Source: Ligustrum vulgare
Taxonomy: Eukaryota > Streptophyta > Magnoliopsida > Lamiales > Oleaceae
DNA: 64,000 nt
Assembly: GCA_963555705.1 (NCBI GenBank)
Contig: OY743176.1
Coordinates: forward strand, 37,804,497-37,868,496
Direction: 5' to 3'
Below are positions 1 through 11,850 of this stretch, piece by piece. The notes beneath the pieces were generated by a model, which was not told where the DNA came from, searched no databases, and saw only the letters and a list, made by a program, of their open reading frames with translations. Position numbers and translations under genes: made by a program. Each line of letters begins with the position of its first letter. Within the stretch, counting starts at the first letter, position 1.

Positions 1-320
1 CTCCCACCAGTGACTAGTTGCTCCAACAAACATGAATTCTGCGCATAATACCTTCTGTGCATCCGAACAAGCAATGTGTCGAAATATGCGCTCCAGGCTC
101 CTTATCCACTCCTCAACAACCAATGGATCAGAACCACCGTCAAAAGTAGGGGGCTTGTACCTTCGAAACTGCTCAACCACTGAGACAACTCCAGGAACAG
201 TCTGAGGTGCATTCTGTTGGGGCGGTGGATTTTGTGGTGGTGGTGGATTCTGCCTACTCAACTCTTGTACCGCTTGCAATAAATCACGCATCAAATTCGT
301 GTGGGTAGGGGGAGCCATTT
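1..320 (-). CDS. Gag N-terminus of a Tekay-like Ty3/gypsy element (partial)
   Basis: An open reading frame starts at an ATG at 320 on the minus strand and leaves the window at position 1 with no stop (106 codons seen). The product begins with a helix and a Pro/Gln/Asn-rich linker (residues about 23-40). It then enters the retrotransposon gag domain with KPPTFDGGSDP near residue 55 and ends at the conserved SHWWE. This is the capsid precursor that packages element RNA in cytoplasmic virus-like particles. The reading is undamaged, unlike most coding DNA in the window. It belongs with the primer site at 976-987 and the LTR at 991-2654. Clade assignment by eye is tentative. Confidence 0.85.
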
Positions 321-975
321 CCTAGAATTTAATATCAAGTAGCTCATCATATCGAAACCTAATATGTTATGCTTACACTCTTATAATTATGTCACATCCT
401 ATTTCCTGCTTGCCTATACACCTATTTAAAATCATGGATAACATGCTTCACTTGAAATATAAGACTTAAACGTGTAGATAAAACTTACATATCATATAAT
501 TTAGGCAATAAGAAAACTTTCAAAAATTTGAGCAATAGGTTGAACTAAACATATCTTTTCTTACCCCTTTACGTACCTTATGATCGTCGAATGATGGTCG
601 ATTGGTGGTCGTTGAGTGCCAAGGATCATATATTTATCTTACTCCTCTATTCTTCCAAAATATATAATGCATATGTATAACATCACATATTAAATATCCT
701 TCAATTTGAAGAATAAAATTGCATTTCTAATTCACACTTCAGTTTCACATATAATCAAATAAAATTTAATCGAAACCCATAACATACAATATTCACTTAT
801 TTAAGGTAAATAAAAAAAAATTAATGCATAAACCATTAAAATCAAATTGTGAATTTTTTTTTTTTTTTTTAAATCTACTGTTCACGACGTGAACAGTGAC
901 ACGTACTGTTCACCGTGAACAGTGACGTAACTTTTTTTTTTTTTTGGCATAGGTCTACAGAAAAATTAACCTTGT
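321..975 (-). other. Untranslated leader between primer site and gag
   Basis: This is the 650-base leader of the element whose gag starts at 320. It is AT-rich, without a convincing ORF. It contains T-tracts at about 855-870 and 931-945 and a pair of palindromes at 877-923. Confidence 0.6.
877..923. repeat. Two tandem palindromes in the element leader
   Basis: ACTGTTCAC and its complement GTGAACAGT occur twice in tandem: 877-897 with a 3-base loop, and 905-923 with a 1-base loop. Each can form a 9-bp stem. They lie 50-100 bases from the primer site and are flanked by T-tracts. Confidence 0.8.
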
Positions 976-987
976 GCTCTGATACCA
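976..987 (-). promoter_or_regulatory. Primer binding site, initiator tRNA-Met
   Basis: The minus strand reads TGGTATCAGAGC, complementary to the 3' end of plant initiator tRNA-Met, three bases after the LTR end at 991. It primes minus-strand DNA synthesis and fixes the orientation of the element. Confidence 0.9.
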
Positions 988-990
988 AAC

Positions 991-2654
991 TGTAACGACC
1001 CAAAATTTTATAGAACTTGACCGGTTGTGCAAGCTTTATTTCCTTTATAGTTTATAATTTTATAAAGGATCTTGTTAGTTAAAAAAATCGAAGCAAACCA
1101 TATGAATGAAATTTTTATCATTCAAACTCAATTTAAAATATATCATTGAGACTAATATAATACCAAACTCTATTTTAAAAGAAATCGGATCAGTTAGAGC
1201 ATTTACGTATAGCATGTCCTACACTTGCCTGCTTGTAGAATTTGGAACAATTCACAAATTTGATTTAAATACTAGTCCTAATGAAAATACAATTGATAGA
1301 GACGGAACATTATTCTAATAATGTCTACTAGAATGCACCATCATTGTCAAAAGAACTAGGTGTCAGGCTAAAGTTTAAAATTTCCAAAGGGGATAGATAC
1401 GTACCAATTCATGAAGTTGGTCAAAACAATAAATGCGTAAATATCATACGTTCATGTAGAACAACGTAGAAAACATTCTTAAATCCAAAATCAGAAACGG
1501 AACAATAGAAATATCCGTAAATTAACAAAATGAAATACTACTAGTAATAAAGTTATTTAATAAAAATTACTCCAGATTTAATTATTGAAATCCTTAGATC
1601 CTGGCATCTCGACACCACTGCATCAACCTCCAATCAACGATTCGTTCTAATCTGTAAAATAGTAGGGGTGAGTATATGGAATACTCAGTAGGACACGAAA
1701 ATTATGGTGCTATCCCGAATAAAATATCAAACGTATGTGCCAAGAATATCATACCGTCATCATATCTTTAGAAAACCGGTAAGAGCTCAATCATATCATA
1801 TCTTTGGTACCGGATGGCCATAAACATCATATCATATCATATCATTTACTTTCATAAGCATGATAAATTAACAACATGGAAAAATAATTTAAACAGGATA
1901 AAATCAACTGCACCTCGTTATCCTACCTTAAGTCTTTGAAAAACTTGATTTGCTGCTCACAAAATAAATTTTGTACTCCTTAAAACTGCTCAAGACTTGA
2001 TAATATATTTCTTTCTTCGTAGACTATGAAGATTTTGGATGAATTCTATTTGCGTTTGCAAATAAAAATATACTTAAAGAGATATATATACACGTGAAGG
2101 AAGAGTGGTGATACTTGAATAGGATTGTGTAAAATATCCTCACGTCTCTATCATCATGAAATATGAAATATCTTATAAAATATACTTGATGGGACACATC
2201 ATCATGAAATGTGAAATATCTTATAAAATATACTTGATGGGACACATCATCATGAAAGGAAGAGACCATTTCTATCCTACCTATCTAATCTAAAACCACT
2301 AAAATCCAAGAAACCTCATATTCTCTCTAAAATCTCAACGGCCATAACTTAACCATTATAACTCAAACACAAATAGTAAAATAACATTTATTGATAACTT
2401 CCTTAATCTTAAATAAATTAGGCTTCATTAATCCGAATCAAACTTTCTCGAGCCTATCATACATGATTAATTACAAGCTATCCAACGAGCCCAATATTGA
2501 TATATTTATCAATATCTCATAAAAACTTATATATATATGGGGTAAATTGAAAGAAATTTTGTATATTTACCAGTTAGCCCCTAACCTTCAAAGCATGTAT
2601 AATAGCATATAAAGAAAATAAATTTTGCTTTATGAAAATATTTGGGACCTCACA
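991..2654 (-). mobile_element. 5' LTR of Tekay-like element (minus strand)
   Basis: The LTR is bounded on the plus strand by TGTAACGACC at 991 and GGACCTCACA ending at 2654 (1,664 bp). The primer site lies just outside the left edge. The element entered a CRM LTR: the sequence from 2655 is the interior of that LTR. The expected 5-bp duplication would be TTGTC at 2655-2659; its partner is outside the window. A hairpin GAGTAT/ATACTC lies at about 1670-1687, at the position of the stem-loop found in the other long LTRs here. Confidence 0.85.
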
Positions 2655-3385
2655 TTGTCAAATCATTTGATAAGTTTAATTTGTTCGACGAGAACACGAA
2701 GAAAATATAAGGGAATATCTCACCCTCAATATCATTAATCTCAAGAATAAAAGTTGTATTTTACAATGCTGAATAAAGCCATATATATAGGCAAAGAAAA
2801 TAAAGCAACTAAAAATAAACTAGAATTCAACCTAAACTAAAAAGCTAAAAACGCCTAACATTAACTTTAAATTCGGAACCTAATTTACGGCCGTGAAAAT
2901 GACCTTTACGGCCGTAATCATGCTACGGATTAAAAGTTAACAACATATGTTACGGCCGTGAAAATGACCTTTAAGGCCGTAATCAATACTCTGAATTAAA
3001 ACTACTAAACTTTTTACGGCCGTGAAGATGTGGGTTACGGCCGTAAGTCCTCTTCTGCATAATTTCGCCATTGTAGTGTTACAGCCGTAATTTTGGCTTT
3101 ACGGCCGTGCAAAAGTTACGGCCGTAATATCAGGCTTTACGGACGTGATTCCATTGCTGCCCAATTTCTTGTTCTTCCTTGATCCCAATGTATTGCAATA
3201 ACTTTGGCTCCTCTTCCACATTGTTATGCAATGTAAATGAAGTCTTTCCACTAGAGCCCTCGTCCATCCACGCTTGCATGAATCCTTGCATTGCCTGCTT
3301 GATTCTTTTGGCTCTTTGTCTCGTTATTGGTCCTACGGGCACGTGCAACGGGTCAACGTTCTTCGAGCCACTCCGGAACTCATCA
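2655..3385 (-). mobile_element. CRM-type LTR fragment (family B)
   Basis: This matches the B LTRs at 30853-31748 and 20268-21127. It ends at CCGGAACTCATCA (plus strand) and is cut at 2655 by insertion of the neighbouring element. It carries the ACGGCCGT array at 2887-3146 and encodes a pol C-terminus on the minus strand (about 3385 to 3130). The right flank (3386 on) is the interior of a plus-strand A element, so this B copy entered an A element. Confidence 0.85.
2887..3146. repeat. Helically phased ACGGCCGT array
   Basis: Ten copies of TTACGGCCGTRA or one-base variants start at 2887, 2908, 2952, 2973, 3016, 3037, 3081, 3101, 3118 and 3139. Spacings are 21, 44, 21, 43, 21, 44, 20, 17 and 21 bp, so copies form 21-bp pairs. 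The core is its own reverse complement. Confidence 0.95.
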
Positions 3386-3871
3386 CTTTGGCTATGATTG
3401 TTAAGAAGGTGAGAGACTTGAGGAACGAGTTAGAAGATAAAAACTTTTGTAGTATTGAAGAGGTGGTGGAATGTGAAAAATTAGAAGAAGTGGTTGAGAA
3501 AAAAAGAAGAGAATGAGCAAGAAAGTTTATTGACTTTTGGAGGCGACGAGAAGGGCCTCGTGGTGGGAAAAAAAGTACTGGGGGTTTTGTATCATGAGTA
3601 CAAGCATCATTACTTTGTGCATGACACTAACATTTCCCTCCCCATTTTTTAAAAATACTTCTTGCAGATTGTGCATAGAAGTTTGATTTACATCAACCTT
3701 GGTCAATTCCCCTTGTGTTTCAATACATTCTTGCCTACGACCAATTGAAGAAGCAAAATTTATTGAATTCATGTTACGGAGTCCATAATTTTCCATTTGA
3801 TCCAGGAGGTACAGTGAAACATCAAGAACAACACTATGATTAGGGACGAATCATCCTAAAGAAGGAGGGAA
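3386..3871 (+). pseudogene. 3' internal part of an A-family element, decayed ORF
   Basis: On the plus strand this encodes pieces of the A-family polyprotein: the acidic segment with EEVVECEKLEEVVEKK (about 3455-3505), then out of frame the NISLP block (about 3630) and the terminal FPFDPGGTV (about 3793-3820). At least one frameshift near 3505 breaks it. After the stop come the imperfect palindrome TAGGGACGAATC (about 3841) and the purine tract AAAGAAGGAGGGA ending at 3871, directly before the LTR. The upstream part was displaced by the B LTR ending at 3385. Confidence 0.75.
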
Positions 3872-4625
3872 TGATACAAATCGTAGTGGACTTGACGGAA
3901 AGAACTACAAATCAAGCCAAACAAAGCTTTTAGCAGGTTCAAAGAGCTTCAAAGATCAAACAGAAAAATCGTCAAAGATGGTACAGGTACAAGTGACATG
4001 GGACGAGAATCGAGATCAAAATCTAGAAGTTGGAATTTCGAACCACGCGACCGCGTGGTATAAAATTTAGGGAGATCACGACATGCACTGAAAAAGTGAC
4101 CCCGAGAGCTTTTTGACCTAGCCACGCAATCGCGACCATGATACCTGCGTGATCGCGTGGGTATAAATATTAGGGTTTTCCGCATTTTAGGTTAAATTCC
4201 GTCTTTACTTATATTAGGGTTTATTATGCGCTTTTATAGCAGCTAGGGCTTCTTTAATTCCGTTTTGCTTATTTATATTGATTTTCTTTCATTGTAACAT
4301 TCAGACTTTTGATTAATGAAAATTGTGATGAGTTATTTCTCTCCCAAATATTTTATTATTGATTGAGCTTTCGAACTTATCAAATATTGTGAAATATTTG
4401 TGGCGTTCACCAAATCGAACTTATCAAGGATCTGGACATTCTTTGTGGGGTTCACCCCTTTGTGGTTGTTATTTCCGCATCGTAACGGGTCTCGGGTTTG
4501 ATATACCCCTGGTTCTTTCGTCGTGAGGTCAGGGTTGCATTGTTACCGTCCGCGCTAGCCTGAATTCGGAACTTTCCCGACGTTATTCCGCGCGTTCTTC
4601 CTGACCCCCTCCCGAGATCACATCA
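3872..4625 (+). mobile_element. A-family 3' LTR, variant subfamily C
   Basis: A 754-bp LTR runs from TGATACAAATC at 3872, after a polypurine tract, to GAGATCACATCA at 4625. The opening block (GACTTGACGGAAAGAACTAC) is shared with the LTRs at 59755-60641 and 53631-54433. In place of ACGGCCGT it has CCACGCG-AC-CGCGTGG-type palindromes (4043-4160). A TATA box (GTATAAATATTAG) is near 4161. It is inserted in a Tekay-like pol: reading resumes at 4626 in minus-strand integrase. Confidence 0.8.
4043..4160. repeat. Alternative palindrome cluster CGCG-type
   Basis: CCACGCG-AC-CGCGTGG at 4043-4058 is a perfect 7-bp inverted repeat. Degenerate relatives lie at about 4122-4137 (CCACGCAATCGCGACC) and 4145-4160 (ending ATCGCGTGG), about 23 bp apart. 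It occupies the U3 position that holds ACGGCCGT arrays in sister LTRs. Confidence 0.7.
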
Positions 4626-7600
4626 ATGAGAGGAATCTAAAATATACTTCCTCAACATTGAAACGTGAAGCACGTTCTGTACCACCGGATAGTGCTGGTG
4701 GAAATGAAACTCGATAAGCTAGATCACCCAACCTTTCAAGTATCTCAAAGGGCCAACAAAACCTAAACTCAACTTCCCTTTCTTCCCAAATTTCATAACT
4801 CCTTTCATAGGAGCTACCTTCAAAAAGACCATATCACCTATAGCGAATTCCAACAGTTTCCTTCTTTTGTCAACATAGCTTTTCTGTCTACTCTGTGTAG
4901 TTCTCATCCATTGACGAATATTTTCAACTTCTGCTATATGTTGTAATATTTCTGGACCCAATACTTTCCTTTCTCCTACCTCATCTCAGTGAATTGGCGA
5001 TCAAGACTTCTTCTCATATAGTGCCTCAAACGGAGCCATGTGGATAGAAGATTGATAGTTATTGTTGTAGGAGAACTTAACCAATGGGAGGAACTTGTCC
5101 CAAGTACCTGTAAGATCAATAAAACAAGCTCTCAACATGTCTTACAGGGTTTGAATTGTCCTCTCTGACTGTCCATCCATCTATGGGTGAAAGGACATGC
5201 CAAATCTCAATTGAGTACCCATGGCGCTATGTAGACTTTTCCAAAATGAGGAACTAAATTTTGGGTCTTGATCAGACACAATGGATAAGAGAATTTCATG
5301 AAGTCTGACAATTTTTTGCAACATATAACTTCGTATACTTCTCCATATTATAAATAGTCTTTACCGACAGAAAGTGTGCTGACTTGGTAAGACGATCAAC
5401 AATCATCACCTAGATAGAATTATAGTCTTTTTTCATCTTAGGTAGGCAAACAAAAAAATGTTTGCCCTTAAACTAGAAGGTCGTTGAGGTTTGGCCTTAA
5501 CTTGCTGACATGTGAGACAATGCTGAACATAATCTGCAACGTCACAACTCATACCAATCCACCAAAAATGTTTCCTCAAATCTCGAGCCATCTTAGTACT
5601 TCCAGGGTGAATTAAGTAAGGAGTGTTATAAGCTTATTTCAACATTTCTTGCTTCAATTCTTATTGTTAGGGACCACCAATCTACTACTGTGCCGAAGGG
5701 CTGTCCAGTGCGCTTTACCTTGGTAATCGCAGTACGAACTTTCCTTATTCGACGTTCCTCAGACTACAAGGATTTGAACTTCTCAAGCAATGTCAGTTCT
5801 AAATTCAAGTTGGCGAGATAACGTAACTTACCTTTTGGAACAATTTCTAAGTAAACCTTTGGATATCAACAAGCAACTGTTTTTTAACATCTTGTTAGGC
5901 AGCTATTGTTCCATGACCTTTTCTGCTAAGTGCATCAGCTACCACATTAGCCTTGCCATGATGATAATTAATAGCATAATCATAATCCTTGACAAGTTCC
6001 ATCCATCTGCGCTATCTCATGATCACTTCCTTCTAAGTGAATAAGTATTTGAGGCTTTTATGATCGGTGTAGATCTCACATCTAACCCCATAAAGGTAGT
6101 GACTCCGTATCTTTAATACAAAAACGAAAGTTGCCAACTCGAGATCATGAGTTAGGTAATTCTTCTCATACTCCTTCATTTGCGTTGAAGCATAGGCAAT
6201 CACCTTGCCATGTTGCACAAGCAACGGAGCCCTAACAATAAAGCATCACAATAAATGACCAACCCTTCATTACCCTATGGAATGGTTAAAATGGACCCAG
6301 TTGTCAACCTTGTCTTTAACTCTTCAAAGCTCAGTTCACAATCCGAGCTCTATTGAAATTTTGTATCATTTTTGGTCAACTTAGTCAAAGGTGATGCAAT
6401 CTTTGAAAATCTTTCCACAAATCTTCGATGGTAACCAGCTAATCCAAGGAAACCACGGACTTCCTTAACATAGAATACATCGGCCATTTTCAAACTACCT
6501 CAATCTTACTCGAGTCAAGTTCAATACCTTCCCTTGATACAATATGTTCCTAGAATGATACTCTATCTAGAAATAATTCAAACTTATCAAACTTGGCAAA
6601 TAATTTCCCTTCTCTAAGTTTTTGAATTACCTTCCTCAAATATTTTTCATGTTCTTCATCAGATCTCGAATAAATTAGTGTCATCAATGAAGATTATAAC
6701 AAATTGATCTAGATATTCTTTAAAGACTAGATGCATTAGGTCACTAAATGACCAAGGAGCATTAGATACAGTGCCTTGAATACTGGGGCTGTTCCAGACA
6801 CTAAGTTAAAGACAAATTCAATCTTCCTTTCTGGTGGTAAATCATAAAGGTCGTCCATGAACACATTCTCCTATTCTTGAACGATTAGAATGTGTTCAAG
6901 AGAATGGTTTATCTTAGACACCTTAATTAATGCAGCCATGTAAGCTTCACAGATTATTCACCAACTGCAATACTTTTTGGAAAACGCTGACAAAGCAAAA
7001 CGACATTCATTTAAGGGTTTAAACATAACTTTCTATCGTGCCAGTCAATTGAAGCCTTATATCGTAATAGCCATTCCATTCCTAATATTACATCAAGATT
7101 GTGGATATCCGGTTTTATGAGATATGTCATCCACTCCTTCCCATTCACCATGATCTAAAAATCTCTCTCAACACATACTTGAGTTCAACGCTGCTCCGGA
7201 CGGTGTTGACAATTAAATCTGAGTCTCCAGTTGTGAAGATGGATAACTTAATTTTTCAACAAATTTGAGACTAGCAAATGAAAGGGTAGTCCCGAAATCA
7301 AACATGATAGGAACAAAGTGCCTAACACTAAGTTCGATGCCTCCTCGGCTTCCTGTTTGGACATTTTATACTCTTGTGCTGGTATATATTATTCATGTTC
7401 ACTTCTTATCTTCACATAAAGAAACTTATGAATACAACCCAAATTATAAAAAACTATTGCCTTGTCATCTTCTCATTACATGTCCAAGTTACCCTTGTCA
7501 TAAATACTAACAACATTCCTAACTTTTCATTTAAAACATTACGTATTAACAAGTAGGAACTTACAAAACTTGAAACATTACCAAGCAGTTAATAACTTAA

Positions 7601-7731
7601 ATAGAAATTTAACCTTATCTGATGATCTAGAAAGATACACTTGAGGAGTGACTCAATACCCGAACACTTTCAGTTAAATATTTTAAAGTCATAGAATTGC
7701 TTTTAAAACTCTTAGTTCTGATACCACAAAA
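4626..7731 (-). pseudogene. Decayed Tekay-like pol (protease, RT, RNase H, integrase)
   Basis: A minus-strand chromovirus pol is broken by many stops and frameshifts. From the 3' side: an integrase C-terminal piece with RQKSYVDKRRKLLEFAIGD and FLKVAPMKGV (4719-4961); integrase core and zinc region (about 5000-5600, read from fragments); RNase H with [13 protein letters not shown] and [10 protein letters not shown] (6033-6224); RT fragments (about 6350-6800); and a degenerate protease/gag remnant toward 7270. Gag is largely missing, since only 3.1 kb separates the primer site from the break at 4626. It pairs with the LTR at 7732-8252. Its 3' end is cut off by the C-type LTR. Confidence 0.75.
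7715..7726 (-). promoter_or_regulatory. Primer binding site of the decayed Tekay-like element
   Basis: The minus strand reads TGGTATCAGAAC, one base from the usual initiator tRNA-Met complement, five bases from the LTR edge at 7732. Confidence 0.7.
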
Positions 7732-8252
7732 TATAACACTCCAAGTTTAAAATTCTAAACGTAGACTTGTAAACTTCCTTTTACTTTATATGCGAAAATA
7801 ATCAATTTAAATACTAAATTTTTTTTTCCTATTATAAAATTCTAAGAAATTTCAGCGGAGTCTCCCCTATAAATTGGACTTAACCAACCTGTAGAGGGAT
7901 ATCATAGCCAACCTAACAATTTAAAAATTCAATCACAACTCAACAACATTCAACATTTCAAAACCTTTTCAACATCTCCTCATCTATAACAAAAACCAAA
8001 TTATAAACTTCAACTGAAGAAATATAAAATAAAGTAAGCATTTCTAGAAATACCATAACTTATTTAAACTAAATCCAGCTTAAACCATTTAAAGAATATA
8101 CTAATAAAAGAATAACTAATGAAAAACTTATAAAAATCCTTAGTTCAATTTTTTTAAAAGAGAATAAAGTACGGGTACTGTCTGAGTTTGCCACCAAATG
8201 CTCTCCTCGGATCACCTAGCTTTCACCACATGAAATGTTGGGGGAGGGATTG
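7732..8252 (-). mobile_element. 5' LTR fragment, family D
   Basis: The sequence from TATAACACTCC at 7732 follows the solo LTR at 21730-24543 (TGTAACACCCC; shared block AACCAACCTGTAGAGGGA at about 7883-7900). It stops at 8252, where an A-family LTR is inserted. About 2.3 kb of the LTR is absent. Confidence 0.8.
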
Positions 8253-8743
8253 TGATAGGAACCCGGGAGGGGGTCCTCATTGTAGCTCGCGAAATAACGC
8301 TTGGAATGTTCCGAATTCAGGTTGGAACAGACGATAACAATGCAACCCCGACCTCACGACGCAAGAACCAAGGGTATATTAAACCCGAGACCCGTTACGA
8401 TGCGGAGATAAGAACCACAAAGGGGGAACGCCACAAGGAATGTCCAGATCCTTGACAAGTTAGATTTGATGAATGCCACAAAATTTGAATCTTGATAAGT
8501 TCGTTGTTTAAAGGGAAAATCCTCACCTTTAGAGAGAGTAAAAACACTCAATAATTTTATTCATTAAAAATATTCTGTTTTTACATTGAATGGAAAAGCA
8601 TATAAATAGGCAAAATAAACCCTAGTCGCTAACTGACTCTGAATAGAATTCTAATTAAGCTAAAATAGCTAAAATAACCAAAATAAACTAGAACTAAACA
8701 AAACCCTAACCGCCTAATTAATTCAAAACTGCGGTGCCTAAGT

Positions 8744-8838
8744 TACGGCCGTGACTTATGAGTTTACGACCGTAAGTAAGCTACGGATTAAAAATTAAAA
8801 ACATATGTTACGGCCGTGACAATTTTATTTACGGCCGT
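8744..8838. repeat. ACGGCCGT array, first part of A1 3' LTR
   Basis: Four sites start at 8744, 8765, 8810 and 8831, giving two 21-bp pairs 45 bp apart. The second site is ACGACCGT. Confidence 0.9.
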
Positions 8839-8871
8839 AAGTGACCTTCTGAACAAAATAATAAAAGTTAC

Positions 8872-11222
8872 TGTAGCGACCGAGATTTTCATGACTTATT
8901 TAAATGAATATTTTAGTTTAAATCGCGTCGCTGTGATTTCCTCCATTTATATATTTTATTTTAAACACGTAGGCGTATAGTCAATAAAGTGAAATTAAAT
9001 TAAATTTATTTTAAATTTATCCTATTCCAAATTCCAAAATTTATTAAATGATGTCCAAGCCAATTATTTATTTATTTTAAGGTCCAATTCTCAACTAATT
9101 GGATTCAAATTATTTTGAGCCCACAATTTTAATTATGATAGTTCCAACTCCTTAAGCCCATTTAAAATCCAATAAATCATCTTTGGCCCAAAATTTTGAT
9201 AGCAAGATTTAAGATTTCCTAGTTTAACAGATTTTAGTTCCAAAATTCTTCAACAATGTTTCCAATCTTCACAAGCACTTTCCATACCACATCAACTCAG
9301 AATTTCCAACGGAATTTTCATTGATTTTCCCCATTATAGGTTAGCCCTAAGTTTCCTTGTTTAACATATGATCAACCATTAAGTAGAACCATCAACCCTT
9401 GCATTCACGACACACACACAGAAAATTTCAGTAACTTTGGTAAGTTTTTCCAACTCAACCTTCTGCCCTTCAACTCTTCCTTGCCGACAGCACCTTCACC
9501 CCAAGCCTCATACCCGACAGCCTTCAACACAAACCACAACCAAACTGCTGTCAACACCAATTGCACAAGCCGCTGCATTCAATCAAACAAACCACCACAC
9601 GAAACCCGCCATCACCTACTGCCCAACGACGAAGTTCCCTCAGTCGAGACACCATCGAATCATCACCAACCACCCACAATCGAATCAACACGAATCACCA
9701 CTGTCAATATTCAAAACACCAACCAAAGGCAATAACACCACCACAATTCATCATAATCACCACAATTCCAATCCAGTCAAACCACCCCCTGCCCACTCAA
9801 ATAGTAAATAACGCCGCCACCACTAAATCAAAGCCGCCACTGCCCGTATACAACATCCACAATCAACACCCAACACCAAGCAAAACCAAAAATAAACAAG
9901 CCCAAACACTTACCTCGACCGCCGGCGTGCTCGACCCCACCTTCGCCGGAAATCAGGATTCCCAATTTTCGAACCCAAGCCACTGATTACCTCATTGCTG
10001 CACCCAAATCCACCTCCACCGCCGCCAAGTGATGGCGGCAGTTGCGCTGCCTACCAACCGGCGCAAGAGCGCCGGTATCCTTGACTGAAAAATGGGCGCT
10101 CTCCTCTGTTGATTTTCGATGGAGTGAGAGAGAGTGATGTCGAGAGAGAGAGAGAGTGAGTTGTGAGGGAAAGAGAGAAAAATCTGATATTATATTTTAA
10201 GATTTATCTTTTAATCCCCCAAGTTCCAAAATGACTTATTTCAGCCCCCTTTAACTTGAAACTCCTTTATTTCAGTCCCTACAACTTTAAATATTTTAAA
10301 TCTTACTTTAAGTTTCAAAAGCTATCATTTTAGTCCCCTGAGTATCAAACCAATTTAGTTTAAGCCCCTGCAGTTTTAAAATATTTTAGTCAGCCCCTTT
10401 AATTCTGAAAATTTCTCAAAGCAGTCCTAAACCTTTACACTTATCCTTTTAGTCCGAGTTTTACATTTTTAAATTATTTCAATTCAACACTCAAGTTTAC
10501 TTTCAATTACAAAACTTAAATTTCAAGTTCCTAATAGAAGTTATTTATTTATAGGGCTAGACGAGGCGCGAGAGAATTAGAAGTATTTTCCCGTTTGCTC
10601 AATACTCGAGAAATTAAGGTAGACTCTAATCTACAAATTTACGTTTTTCAAAAGTGCGCGTCAATAATTATTTTGATTATAAGTTTAGCATGTATGATTG
10701 TGTTCATGAGAATTACTTGCTTTTCTAAGCATGAGACTATGTTACGAGAATTTACTTGCTTAAATGCATGAGACTTGAACTTGTACGTTATTTACTTGTT
10801 CATGAGAATACTGGTGATCGTTAAACACCTGAGACTTGAATATCATGATTATGTGTTTTGATTTATATTGTTAAATGATTATTGTGCGCGAGTCTACTGA
10901 GTATTTCTATGAAATACTCACGTTTTCCAAAATAAATTTTGCAGATGACGGAGTTGGCGGCGGGGCGTGCGATGGTGGCTATTATTGAGATTTTAGAAAT
11001 GTTTTTATTTGAAATTGAAACTTATCTATTTCATGGTTATTCCAAGTTTATTTTCGAATTATTTAAATATTTGAATTGTTGACCTTTTGGGTCAAACTTT
11101 ATAAAATTTTGGTGAAATGAAATTTCAATTATTGTTTTTACTTTCCGCTAAATCATTATTTTCAAAGTAAATTTGAGACGATGAAGTGGCGTACCCGGGT
11201 GTTCAGAACCCGGGGCGTTACA
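8872..11222 (+). mobile_element. Solo LTR, Tekay-like family E (E1)
   Basis: A 2,351-bp solo LTR from TGTAGCGACC to GGGGCGTTACA is flanked by perfect 5-bp duplications GTTAC (8867-8871 and 11223-11227). No internal domain remains, so it arose by LTR-LTR recombination. It contains a CA-rich stretch at 9440-9990 with long but low-complexity ORFs (not genes), repeats of the type AGCCCCTTTAA/AGTCCCTGAGT (10215-10460), a 9-bp hairpin GAGTATTTC/GAAATACTC at about 10898-10920 and TTTTGCAGATGACGG at about 10936. It interrupts an A-family LTR. Confidence 0.95.
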
Positions 11223-11239
11223 GTTACAAAACTTTGTTT

Positions 11240-11381
11240 ACGGCCGTGAGTATTTGGATTACGGCCGTGAATACTTCCACTTCATTTACGGCTGTGAGAT
11301 CATGCGTTACGACCGTAATTGCCTTTCTGTGCAATTTCGTGATGTTGATGTTACGGCCGTAAAAATGGGTGTTACGGCCAT
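11240..11381. repeat. ACGGCCGT array, second part of A1 3' LTR
   Basis: Six sites start at 11240, 11261, 11288, 11309, 11353 and 11374, giving three 21-bp pairs. Some carry one-base changes (GCTGT, GACCGT, GGCCAT). Confidence 0.9.
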
Positions 11382-11543
11382 AAGTCAGCTTCTGCCCAAT
11401 CTTCTGATCCTTTGACATTAATTGATTTGATTTGAATCTCGACTCAAGCCCAACATGAAACTTGTTCATTTTCCTATGTAGAATATTGTTGAATTTCTCG
11501 TATCTTGATTTCTCATTTTTGACGCATTTTCCGGATCACATCA

Positions 11544-11655
11544 TCCCCTCTTCCTTTAAGATGATTCGTCCCGAATCGTAACATTGTTCTTAGCTTCTTT
11601 TCCGGATCACATCATCCCCTCTTTCTTTAAGATGATTCGTCCCGAATCATAAAGC
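11544..11655 (-). repeat. Duplicated polypurine tract and LTR-start module
   Basis: On the minus strand a roughly 79-bp unit occurs twice: palindrome GATTCGGGACGAATC, AAAGRAAGAGGGGA, then the first 18 bases of the LTR (TGATGTGATCCGGAAAAG). The inner copy abuts the real LTR. The outer copy carries a false LTR start. The same doubling occurs at 14752-14845, 53561-53629, 54901-54970 and 58282-58388. Confidence 0.85.
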
Positions 11656-11850
11656 TGTTCTTGGCTTGCTCACTTGGTTTAGCCTCGAACCTTCTTCGTA
11701 CAAGCAATATTTGATCTTTGACGTTCTCCGAACCTGCTTGACTTCTTGTTTTGGCTTGAATTATAGATTTTCCCGTCAAGCCCACCCTGATTCGTATGCC
11801 CTCCTTCTTTAGGGTGATTCATCCCGAATCATGGTGTTATTCTTGAAAAA

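Larger units (their letters stand above)
8253..11543 (-). mobile_element. A-family 3' LTR of unit A1, split by a solo LTR
   Basis: The LTR reads TGATAGGAACCC at 8253 to CCGGATCACATCA at 11543 on the plus strand. Without the 2,351-bp insertion and its 5-bp duplication it is about 935 bp, matching the partner LTR at 13816-14751 (936 bp). The ACGGCCGT array is split into 8744-8838 and 11240-11381. The polypurine tract (TCCCCTCTTCCTTT on the plus strand) follows at 11544. Confidence 0.9.

Noticed and set aside
976..987. tRNA gene fragments at TGGTATCAGAGC sites
   Set aside because: Only 12-13 bases complementary to the tRNA 3' end occur; they are primer binding sites, not tRNA genes.
3179..3516. 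Plus-strand ORFs across 3179-3516 (also 20930-21204, 25387-25670, 31551-31835)
   Set aside because: Antisense shadows of the CRM pol C-terminus encoded on the minus strand.
9437..9986. Overlapping ORFs of 84-141 codons rich in Pro, Thr, His
   Set aside because: They lie in the CA-rich part of a solo LTR, occur in several frames at once, and have no domain. Composition alone keeps the frames open.
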